Source: an uncultured Lachnospiraceae bacterium (GTDB lineage Bacteria; Bacillota; Clostridia; Lachnospirales; Lachnospiraceae). From it: 5,456 bases of DNA. Shown here in pieces: positions 1 through 5,456 of the stretch. The notes below the pieces were generated by a model, which saw only the letters and a list, made by a program, of their open reading frames with translations, did not search any database and was not told the DNA's origin. Every line of letters begins with the position of its first letter. The stretch's first letter is position 1. The translations under genes and the position numbers were made by a program. The DNA lies in contig CACYEU010000186.1 of the NCBI GenBank assembly GCA_902773445.1, forward strand, positions 1 through 5,456, in the 5' to 3' direction.

Positions 1-1064
1 ACTGCCACGATATCAGCCACTTCGTAATCCTTGCCGGCAAGCGATGCGACTTCTGTGTCTGACAACCTGTCCAGCAGGATCTGATTCTTGAAATTGATCC
101 CTGAGACTGTCGAGCGGCCTTTGATCAGACTGGTGATCCTGGTCACACGCGTATATCCGTCAAATTCTGTCTCGCCCGGATCGTACAGAGTGATCGGATT
201 CCGGTTGTATCCGACGATCCCGACCAGTGTGCAGTCCGTATGGTTATAGCAGTAGAGCCCCTCGACATACTCTGTCTTGTCTTTTGCAACGATCGGGAAC
301 GGATCGATCGAATACCGATTGCTGTCGACATAGACCATGTAGGTGACGCCCTCGATCAGGCTGACATTCAGTTTGCTGTCTGCATCTGTCGCAGCTGTCA
401 GGGTCTCGAGCCCGCTGACCAGCCTGAACTTCACGCCTGCAGTTACCGGTGTTCCGTTTTTTTTGTAACAGACATCGACCGATGCATTGTACCGGTTTTC
501 ATCAAACGGATCGTCACAGACACTGTCTCTGCACTCCACATCGATCTCCCCGATCTTGTCGTATTTCAAGTTCAGGGTCATATAGTTGTATGCCCCGGGA
601 CCGTCAGTTGCAGCCGCCTCGTCTCCGGCAAGGACCTGGACATATGTCTTGCTGTCAGAAGGAAAGTCCGGTCCGTGCGGACTGCGGTAACACTCATCCT
701 CAACAAAGAAGATATAGTCATGGCCTTTTTTCAGGTCCATCGGCGGCAGATAATGGCTGCCGGTTCCGTCATTTTCAGCGTCAACTTCGCATTCGGTCTC
801 CTGTGTCGTCGTGTTGAAGATCCGGAAATACACCGGATCATTCTCATCGTTAAAATAACGGTCGATATTAACTCTGATCCCTGATACTTCAACAGTTTCG
901 GTCTCAAATACATCGCGCATCTGGACGTGTGGGATATTGTTGTACGGAGTCGGTGCATACCCGTCAGGTATCCCGCTGTCGGCGGCAAATGCACCTGCCG
1001 GAAACAGCAGTACAGCAGCCACCGCGATCACGATCCGTTTTATATTTCTTTTTGTCTTCTCCAT
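1..1064 (-). CDS. Gene D: exported paralogue of gene C (3' partial)
   Basis: An uninterrupted frame of 354 codons runs from ATG 1064 off the window at base 1. The start is fixed by GAGG (1073-1070) five bases upstream and by an immediate signal peptide: MEKTKRNIKR, then IVIAVAAVLLFPAGAFA, with cleavage near AFA|ADS. The protein follows gene C domain by domain: VYFRIFNTTTQETE (78-91) matches IEFEFYNCTTQQIE, KKNGTPVTAGVKFRLVS (201-217) matches QYNGTPVSGVMVRLIS, YSIDPFPIVAKDKTE matches YSIESFPLTLKDKAE, and SLAGKDYEVADI (341-352) matches GLSGKDYEVFAV. The domains are therefore probably SpaA/carboxypeptidase-regulatory-like beta sandwiches. It has seven cysteines after the signal peptide (C92, C125, C178, C183, C199, C272, C278), more than the C head, suggesting extracellular disulfides. 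By analogy with C, about 215 residues including a DUF5648 tail should follow beyond base 1; this is a prediction. The function is unknown. Confidence 0.88.
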   Translation of the reverse strand, partial: MEKTKRNIKRIVIAVAAVLLFPAGAFAADSGIPDGYAPTPYNNIPHVQMRDVFETETVEVSGIRVNIDRYFNDENDPVYFRIFNTTTQETECEVDAENDGTGSHYLPPMDLKKGHDYIFFVEDECYRSPHGPDFPSDSKTYVQVLAGDEAAATDGPGAYNYMTLNLKYDKIGEIDVECRDSVCDDPFDENRYNASVDVCYKKNGTPVTAGVKFRLVSGLETLTAATDADSKLNVSLIEGVTYMVYVDSNRYSIDPFPIVAKDKTEYVEGLYCYNHTDCTLVGIVGYNRNPITLYDPGETEFDGYTRVTRITSLIKGRSTVSGINFKNQILLDRLSDTEVASLAGKDYEVADIVA

Positions 1065-1069
1065 TCCTG

Positions 1070-1074
1070 CCTCA
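1070..1074 (-). promoter_or_regulatory. Ribosome binding site of gene D
   Basis: TGAGG lies five bases before the ATG at 1064 and decides the start of gene D. It sits in the 36-base gap after the TAA of gene C (1103-1101). The gap holds no hairpin-plus-T terminator and no convincing promoter, so D is probably on the same transcript as A, B and C. Confidence 0.7.
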
Positions 1075-1100
1075 CTTCACATATGATTTCCGGAGTTTTA

Positions 1101-1511
1101 TTACCTGACTGCGTACATCGCAGTTCCTTCCTGCTTCCATCCGTATTTCGGCAGAGTCTTGTACTCATTTGCCGAGATCGTCAAATGATGCGCGCCGCAT
1201 GTATAACTCTTGTTGTACAGACGGTAGACCGGCTTACTGCCGCCTGAATAAAACAGCGGCTTGCCGTTGTTGTCCTTCTTCCATCCGTGTTGCGCCGTCA
1301 GCACCTTCACTTCATTCACGCTCGACGTGTAATGGTGATCCTTTGTCTTGGGATTGAACAGACGGTAGACCGGCTTGCCTTCCTTAGGAGCATTCCAGGC
1401 CGTACCCTCCTGTGTCCATCCGTAGTCCGGAAGCAGTTTGTATTCATTTTTATCCGGCGTCCACAAATGCTCTTTCGTCTTTTTGTTGTAGAGGCGATAG
1501 ATCGGTTTGCT
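1101..1511 (-). repeat. Tail repeat copy 3 (three DUF5648 units, gene C)
   Basis: This is the third in-frame copy of the 411-base tail, with units at 1511-1380, 1379-1239 and 1238-1101. It is 86% identical in protein to the tail of B by hand count. It follows the preceding beta module of gene C with almost no linker (TVE then SKPIYRLYN). It carries a lone cysteine in unit 3 (TCGAHH) where A and B have valine. Confidence 0.85.
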
Positions 1512-2714
1512 CTCCACCGTCTGATAGACGATGACATTCGGATACATCGACAGCGTGTCCATGTTGAATGTGACTTTTTTGTTGGTCTCTTTGAAATCAA
1601 CTTCAACCAGCGTCCCGTCATCGTCGACATAATAGACATTTGATACTTTTTTTGTCTGCGGGACAGTGCGGGTGATTCTGAATTCTCCTGCTGCGAGCTT
1701 CGAGATCTCAATGCGGTACATATTGATCGCCTCGACCGCAAACACCTCATAGTCTTTGCCGCTGAGTCCTGTTACAGTACTCTTATCGAGCTGTCTGTCA
1801 TTGACAAAATAGTGGCTCGTATCAGTCTCAAGGTCGTTCAGGAAATTCATGCCGGTAACGGCTGTCTTGCCAGAGAGGGAGCGAAGCACCGTATCGTGGT
1901 CGTGTTCTGTCCCCGTGTCGACCAGATTCAGCACCTGTACCGGTCCGCAGCTGAAATGATTGTTAAATGCTACGCCCCCCGTCTGGACTTCAGCCTTATC
2001 CTTGAGCGTGAGCGGGAATGATTCGATGCTGTATTGATCGTCTTCAACAGTAACGACATAGTTGCAGTCCTCGATCAGATCAAATGTGATCTCGCCGTTT
2101 TCATCGCTTTCAACCTCGATCGTCTCCTGCGGGCTGATCAGTCTGACCATGACACCGGATACCGGTGTGCCGTTATACTGCACCGGAATCGTATATGAGA
2201 TCCTCCGCTTGGCATCGACCGGATCCTCAAGCGGCTTGGTACGCCCGGCCACGAGAAATCCGTAGACAGGCGAATAATTATCTTTCACATCCAGCGGATA
2301 AGTTCCGGTCTTTGCCAGCGTGATATAGTGTTTCGGCATAAACCGTTGTGTATCCAGCGCCGTGACCAGATAGGTATGCCCGTAAATCATCGGAACATCT
2401 TCCACATAACCGTTTTCGGCAGTGTAGACCCCTTCGATCTGCTGGGTTGTACAGTTGTAAAACTCAAATTCGATCGGTTCTTTCAAAAAGTCGATCGTAT
2501 AACCGTCTTCAGAAGACGGATCCTCTTTATATTCATAGACAGGCATGCGGGTCAGCGTGACCTGCTTCGTCCAATAAATCGCTTCCCACGGTTTTGTCTC
2601 ATCATATTCTTCGTCTGCGTATCCCGGAGCTGTCCCCGCCGTCAGCGCAAAGACAAGGACTAAGATGATCGTGATCGATATTTGCCTGAATCTCTTTAGC
2701 ATAACTTCTGTCAT
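1101..2714 (-). CDS. Gene C: exported multidomain beta-sandwich protein with triple DUF5648 tail
   Basis: From the ATG at 2714 the protein has 537 residues and ends at TAA 1101-1103. I prefer this start because it forms an ATGA overlap with the stop of B. An in-frame ATG at 2750 would add 12 charged residues and lacks a ribosome binding site; an ATG at 2702 gives a compact 29-residue signal peptide and is also possible. Residues 1-33 are a signal peptide (LKRFRQ, then ITIILVLVFALTAG, cleavage near GYA|DEE). Residues about 79-130 (EFEFYNCTTQQ...) and 174-248 (IPVQYNGTPVSGVMVRLIS..., then SDENGEITFDLIED) look like prealbumin-type domains of the SpaA/carboxypeptidase-regulatory kind. Residues about 345-398 contain NVYYVDDDGTLVEV and VTFNMDTLSMYPNVIV, a beta module often found before the C-terminus of Firmicutes surface proteins. 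The DUF5648 tail is 402-537. Heads of C and D are paralogous. The function is unknown; a surface or secreted location is likely. Confidence 0.88.
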   Translation of the reverse strand: MTEVMLKRFRQISITIILVLVFALTAGTAPGYADEEYDETKPWEAIYWTKQVTLTRMPVYEYKEDPSSEDGYTIDFLKEPIEFEFYNCTTQQIEGVYTAENGYVEDVPMIYGHTYLVTALDTQRFMPKHYITLAKTGTYPLDVKDNYSPVYGFLVAGRTKPLEDPVDAKRRISYTIPVQYNGTPVSGVMVRLISPQETIEVESDENGEITFDLIEDCNYVVTVEDDQYSIESFPLTLKDKAEVQTGGVAFNNHFSCGPVQVLNLVDTGTEHDHDTVLRSLSGKTAVTGMNFLNDLETDTSHYFVNDRQLDKSTVTGLSGKDYEVFAVEAINMYRIEISKLAAGEFRITRTVPQTKKVSNVYYVDDDGTLVEVDFKETNKKVTFNMDTLSMYPNVIVYQTVESKPIYRLYNKKTKEHLWTPDKNEYKLLPDYGWTQEGTAWNAPKEGKPVYRLFNPKTKDHHYTSSVNEVKVLTAQHGWKKDNNGKPLFYSGGSKPVYRLYNKSYTCGAHHLTISANEYKTLPKYGWKQEGTAMYAVR

Positions 2715-2742
2715 TTCACTGCGTACATCGCAGTCCCTTCCT
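2711..2742 (-). promoter_or_regulatory. ATGA stop/start overlap B-C
   Basis: The TGA of gene B (2713-2711) and the preferred ATG of gene C (2714-2712) share ATGA, a classic translational-coupling arrangement. The only strong Shine-Dalgarno nearby is AGGAAGGG (2742-2735), encoded by the Gln-Glu-Gly of B's last tail unit. It is 20 bases from the C start but only 6 from an in-frame ATG at 2728-2726 within B. Re-initiation after termination is therefore the likely way C is translated. Confidence 0.65.
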
Positions 2743-3121
2743 GTTTCCATCCGTATTTCGGCAGCGTCTTGTATTCCTTCTCAGACATTGTGAGATGATG
2801 CGCTCCGACTCTGTATTTCTTGTTGTAGAGGCGGTAGACCGGTTTGCTCCCGCCCGAGTAAAACAGCGGTTTGCCGTTGTTATCCTTTGTCCATCCGTGC
2901 TTTGCCGTCAGAACGTTGACCTCGTTCTTATCTGATGTGTAGTGGTGGTCTTTTGTCTTTGGATTGTAGAGGCGATAAACCGGTTTGCCTTCCTTCGGCG
3001 CGTTCCACGCCGTACCTTCCTGTGTCCAACCATATTTCGGAAGTGTGTTGTACTCGTTCTTTGACGCCGTCCACAGATGCTCTTTTGTCTGCTTGTTATA
3101 CAGCCGGTAAATCGGCTTTGA
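2711..3121 (-). repeat. Tail repeat copy 2 (three DUF5648 units, gene B)
   Basis: This is a direct repeat of the tail in genes A and C, 411 bases with the TGA stop. Units lie at 3121-2990, 2989-2849 and 2848-2711. Counting the 136 residues by hand gives 25 Lys/Arg against 11 Asp/Glu, so the tail is strongly basic. It directly follows an acidic Pro/Asp/Glu linker. The DNA is also visibly similar to the other copies, including identical stretches around the final codons for AMYAV. Confidence 0.85.
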
Positions 3122-3907
3122 TGCCGGCTCAGGATCCGGTTCCGGATCGTCCGGATCATCAGGTCCGCCGATTCCTGCCTGCGTTATGATGCAGTCCATA
3201 GGGAACTCATCGAGTCCTTCTCCCGCATAACTGAACCTCCACAGATTGACATTCGGTGTGTTGTTGTCCGGAATCGCCATCGCCTCCAGCACAGCAGTCT
3301 TCTTATCGAACATCGCGGCCGGACATTTACTGTCCTTCCAGTCCCTGCCGTATGGTTTCCTCTGAATCTGAAAATCATCGTCGGTGATATTTGACAGATT
3401 TGACCCTTTCTCAAATGTAATGCGCCACTTGTAGATGCCTCCGGCCGCAGGCTGTTTTCTGTGCGATCCTCCTTCTGTGTAAATCTCGACCGACTTGATC
3501 GCCGGCAGAACCTTTTTGCCGGGCTTCCGGGCGGCTTCAAATGCCGCCTGAGCGTCAGTCAGCTCCTGAAGAGCCTGATCAACCGCACTCTGCGTGGGAC
3601 CCATGTTGTCAAGTACTTTTTCACCGTACAGAATTGCGTCGTCAAACGCGCTCCATTCATCAGAAGTGACATAGTAGTATTTAGGTCCGACATCACTGCC
3701 GTCTCCCTCAGTGGAAATCCGCACTCCAGTCCTGAAATCTTTGGCATCTTTGACAGCCTGTTCGAGCTGTGTCAGATCCACCGCCGCGTAGACTTTTGCG
3801 GATCCCAGCCATGCTGCCGCACCGAACAGCAGCGCAAATACAATAACCACGATGTGTCGTCTGATGAATTCTTTGATGAAATCTGTCTCCGGTTTATTTG
3901 ACCGCAT
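2711..3907 (-). CDS. Gene B: exported protein with N-terminal FIVAR-like domain and triple DUF5648 tail
   Basis: Complete at 398 residues. The ATG at 3907 is the only Met before the signal peptide and has AGGAGGG upstream (3925-3919), 11-12 bases away, so the start is well supported. Residues 13-41 form a signal peptide: basic KEFIRRH, hydrophobic core VVIVFALLFGAAAWLG, and probable cleavage at KVYA|AVDL. Residues 44-126 are a FIVAR-like helical segment (LTQLEQAVKDAKDF through QSAVDQALQELTDAQAAF). Residues 135-244 are an unrecognised probable beta domain with two cysteines (C195, C239) that could pair outside the cell. An acidic Pro/Asp/Glu linker (about 248-262) joins the DUF5648 tail at 263-398. 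The tail is 81% identical by hand count to that of A and 86% to that of C. The gene overlaps A by 14 bases and C by 4. Likely a secreted or wall-associated protein; its ligand is unknown. Confidence 0.9.
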   Translation of the reverse strand: MRSNKPETDFIKEFIRRHIVVIVFALLFGAAAWLGSAKVYAAVDLTQLEQAVKDAKDFRTGVRISTEGDGSDVGPKYYYVTSDEWSAFDDAILYGEKVLDNMGPTQSAVDQALQELTDAQAAFEAARKPGKKVLPAIKSVEIYTEGGSHRKQPAAGGIYKWRITFEKGSNLSNITDDDFQIQRKPYGRDWKDSKCPAAMFDKKTAVLEAMAIPDNNTPNVNLWRFSYAGEGLDEFPMDCIITQAGIGGPDDPDDPEPDPEPASKPIYRLYNKQTKEHLWTASKNEYNTLPKYGWTQEGTAWNAPKEGKPVYRLYNPKTKDHHYTSDKNEVNVLTAKHGWTKDNNGKPLFYSGGSKPVYRLYNKKYRVGAHHLTMSEKEYKTLPKYGWKQEGTAMYAVK

Positions 3908-3925
3908 AAAGTGCTATGCCCTCCT
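3894..3925 (-). promoter_or_regulatory. Overlapping stop/start junction A-B with embedded ribosome binding site
   Basis: The ATG of gene B (3907-3905) lies inside the last codons of gene A (TTATGCGG, A frame Tyr-Ala), whose TAA is at 3896-3894. The Shine-Dalgarno AGGAGGG (3925-3919) is itself part of the A codons for Gln-Glu-Gly in the last DUF5648 unit. Spacing to the ATG is 11-12 bases, somewhat long. The arrangement implies translation of B is coupled to completion of A. Confidence 0.75.
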
Positions 3926-4304
3926 GCTTCCATCCGTATTTTGCGAGTGTCTTGTATTCATTGGCCGATGTCGTCAAATGATGAGCTCCGACTTTAAAGC
4001 TCTTGTTGTAGAGGCGATAGATCGGCTTGCTCCCGCCTGAATAAAAGACCGGTTTGCCGTTGTTGTCCTTTTTCCAACCGTACTTCGTCGACAGCACCTT
4101 GACCTCATTGGCAGCCGCCGTATAGTGGTGATCCTTTGTCTTCGGGTTGTAAAGTCGGTAAACTGCCTTGCCGCTTGCCGGCGCGGACCATGCCTTACCC
4201 TCCTGTGTCCACCCGTACTTCGGCAGCGCATTGTACTCATTCTTGCTGGCCGTCCACAAATGCTCTTTTGTTTTCTTGTTGTAAAGGCGGTAGATCGGTT
4301 TTGA
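3894..4304 (-). repeat. Tail repeat copy 1 (three DUF5648 units, gene A)
   Basis: This 411-base segment encodes a 136-residue tail plus stop. It divides into unit 1 at 4304-4173, unit 2 at 4172-4032 and unit 3 at 4031-3894. Each unit has the pattern YRLYN, a His-containing turn (KEHLWT, KDHHYT, GAHHLT), an NE pair, then YGW followed by a closing aromatic. This fits the DUF5648 family (Pfam PF18885, from memory), found at the ends of secreted and surface proteins. It is the most diverged of the three tails, with 81% identity to B and 79% to C by hand count. Confidence 0.85.
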
Positions 4305-5456
4305 TTCCGCTTTGTTTTTCTTCTGCTGCTTGGACCGGTCAAATGTCTCAACGGCTGCATTTAACGCAGCGGCCGCATCATCCACTTCGCTCTGCGAAGC
4401 TCCCGGCTTGATGAAGACTGTCTGCGCGTCCGCGACAGCCTGTTCCAGCGCTTTTGCCGCTTCCTCCGATACATACTCAGTGCCGTCCGGGAGACTGTCC
4501 GGATCGTCTGACACGGTTGTGGCGGTTTTGTCGGCAACCGCTGCATCGATCGCCGCTTTCAGCTCGGTTTTGTCTGACGGATTTGCGACGGTCTTTGTAT
4601 CGGTATACTCTTTGCCGTCCAGCTCAGCGACAGCGGTAAAGACCAGGCTGCCTTCTCTGATTTCAGCAGTGACTTCAGCGTCGACTGTTTTCTTGTGATC
4701 GCTTCTTCCCTCAGCCGAGCAGACAAACGATGCTTTTGCTCCTGTATAGCCGTTCTCATCGTCGCCTGTCCATTCCCACGAGGGTTCGCCCCAGTTATGT
4801 TTCTCGGTACCGTATTTGTTTTCTTCAAATACGATGACAAGAAGATAGTCTGACACGTCCGGATCAATGCGCTCTTCTTCTCCCGCATTGGTGACCCAGA
4901 AGATGGCCGCCGACTCCGTGGCGGAAGGATTATCCGGATTCAGCGCAACAGAAGCAAGCTTGTTATAAAGATCTTCTGCTTCGGGAAGATCGGCCGACAT
5001 CAGTCCCCAGTCGACCATGTCATTCCAGTATTCGACGACAGAGCGGATTCCCGGAACATAGTGATCATCTTCTTCATCGATGTCTTCGAGCCCGAGTCCG
5101 GCCGTCATGCCCGGGAGCTGATCTTCCGAACTGTACCGGCGTCCTCCCTCACCGAAATCGCTCGCTCCGTACGTCCACAGCGGAAAGATCTTCCTGCCGG
5201 CAGTATCCGGGCTCTGATCTATGATCTGCAATTGAATATTGGGATTGATATACGCTGTATAGATCGGAGGAATTGAATCCTGTTCGTATTGTTCTCTGCT
5301 CCACGGCAGCTGCCCGACCTCTGCATACTCGCATTTCCAGAAATCCGACGCCGAAATATGCTCAGCTGCTTCGAGCTTTGCACTCTGCGTGATCGCTTCA
5401 CTTGCGATATTTCCGGGAAGATAAACGATGCGCCATTGCTTGTAGATATCATCTTC
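3894..5456 (-). CDS. Gene A: surface-type protein with FIVAR-like segment and triple DUF5648 tail (5' partial)
   Basis: The frame is open from the window edge at 5456 to a TAA at 3894, giving 520 residues with no start in view. A TTG at 5231..5229 could be read as a start, but the frame continues upstream without a stop and that TTG is not followed by a signal peptide, so the gene is 5' truncated by the window. Residues 1-221 (window numbering) are acidic and unrecognised. Residues 222-290 (WGEPSWEW to GKEYTDTKTV, one Cys) resemble a repeat module common in Firmicutes surface proteins. Residues 296-372 are a helical Ala/Asp-rich FIVAR-like segment with the typical ending GASQSEVDDAAAALNAAV. 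A lysine-rich linker (376-384) leads to the three-unit DUF5648 tail (385-520). No sortase motif or C-terminal membrane helix follows. The last 14 bases overlap gene B. An exported adhesin-like or wall-associated role is inference; the head's function is unknown. Confidence 0.88.
   Translation of the reverse strand, partial: EDDIYKQWRIVYLPGNIASEAITQSAKLEAAEHISASDFWKCEYAEVGQLPWSREQYEQDSIPPIYTAYINPNIQLQIIDQSPDTAGRKIFPLWTYGASDFGEGGRRYSSEDQLPGMTAGLGLEDIDEEDDHYVPGIRSVVEYWNDMVDWGLMSADLPEAEDLYNKLASVALNPDNPSATESAAIFWVTNAGEEERIDPDVSDYLLVIVFEENKYGTEKHNWGEPSWEWTGDDENGYTGAKASFVCSAEGRSDHKKTVDAEVTAEIREGSLVFTAVAELDGKEYTDTKTVANPSDKTELKAAIDAAVADKTATTVSDDPDSLPDGTEYVSEEAAKALEQAVADAQTVFIKPGASQSEVDDAAAALNAAVETFDRSKQQKKNKAESKPIYRLYNKKTKEHLWTASKNEYNALPKYGWTQEGKAWSAPASGKAVYRLYNPKTKDHHYTAAANEVKVLSTKYGWKKDNNGKPVFYSGGSKPIYRLYNKSFKVGAHHLTTSANEYKTLAKYGWKQEGIALYAVK

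Noticed and set aside
240..884. A 214-codon open frame on the plus strand
   Set aside because: It lies wholly antisense to gene D, which has a signal peptide, ribosome binding site and a paralogue (C). The plus-strand product is Cys/Ile/Val-rich without a recognisable domain.
1065..1100. Terminator or promoter between genes C and D
   Set aside because: The 36-base gap has no GC-rich hairpin followed by a T run and no -10/-35 pair at proper spacing. It holds only the ribosome binding site of D.
2748..2750. ATG at 2750 as the start of gene C
   Set aside because: It would give a 40-base overlap with B, has no purine-rich site upstream, and adds charged residues ahead of the signal peptide. The ATGA start at 2714 (or ATG 2702) is more natural.
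3461..3901. A 146-codon open frame on the plus strand
   Set aside because: It is the complement of gene B's signal peptide and FIVAR-like region, has no family features and ends at B's start. It is best explained as a shadow.
1101..4304. CRISPR or mobile-element explanation for the three repeats
   Set aside because: The repeats are 411-base coding segments in frame with protein-level conservation and spaced more than a kilobase apart. There are no transposase genes, inverted terminal repeats or short regular spacers.
5229..5231. TTG as the start of gene A
   Set aside because: The reading frame continues for 75 codons upstream to the window edge without a stop, no signal peptide follows the TTG, and no Shine-Dalgarno is evident. 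The gene is simply cut by the window.

Overview
The window holds four consecutive protein-coding genes, all on the minus strand, that look like one operon of exported surface-type proteins. Read in the direction of transcription they are: gene A (entering from beyond 5456, ending at 3894), gene B (3907 to 2711), gene C (2714 to 1101) and gene D (1064, running off the window at base 1). The labels A to D are mine. There is no RNA gene, insertion sequence, CRISPR array or convincing terminator, and no gap between genes longer than 36 bases. No promoter is visible; the operon promoter should lie upstream of base 5456.

Three of the four proteins (A, B, C) end in the same 136-residue tail, made of three YRLYN-type units that I recognise as the DUF5648 repeat family of secreted and surface proteins. 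In front of the tail each protein carries a different head. A and B contain a FIVAR-like helical segment. C and D are clear paralogues built of beta-sandwich domains resembling SpaA/Cna-B or carboxypeptidase-regulatory folds. B, C and D start with obvious signal peptides; the start of A is outside the window. No LPXTG sortase motif or C-terminal membrane segment follows any visible tail, so if these proteins stay on the cell the basic tail is the likely attachment element. That is an inference. Gene D is cut before the point where its tail would begin.

The genes are tightly packed. A and B overlap by 14 bases, B and C by the four bases ATGA, and C and D are separated by 36 bases with a good ribosome binding site for D. 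Part of the translation signal for the next gene sits inside the repeat codons of the previous one. Because the tails are direct DNA repeats in the same orientation, the locus could lose or fuse heads by recombination without breaking a reading frame.

The single-membrane secretion style, FIVAR-like segment, DUF5648 tails, Shine-Dalgarno use and roughly balanced base composition suggest a Gram-positive gut or host-associated anaerobe (Bacillota such as Clostridia or Erysipelotrichia, or a Coriobacteriia relative). The genus cannot be told. The molecular function of the proteins is unknown; adhesion or cell-wall association is the best guess.
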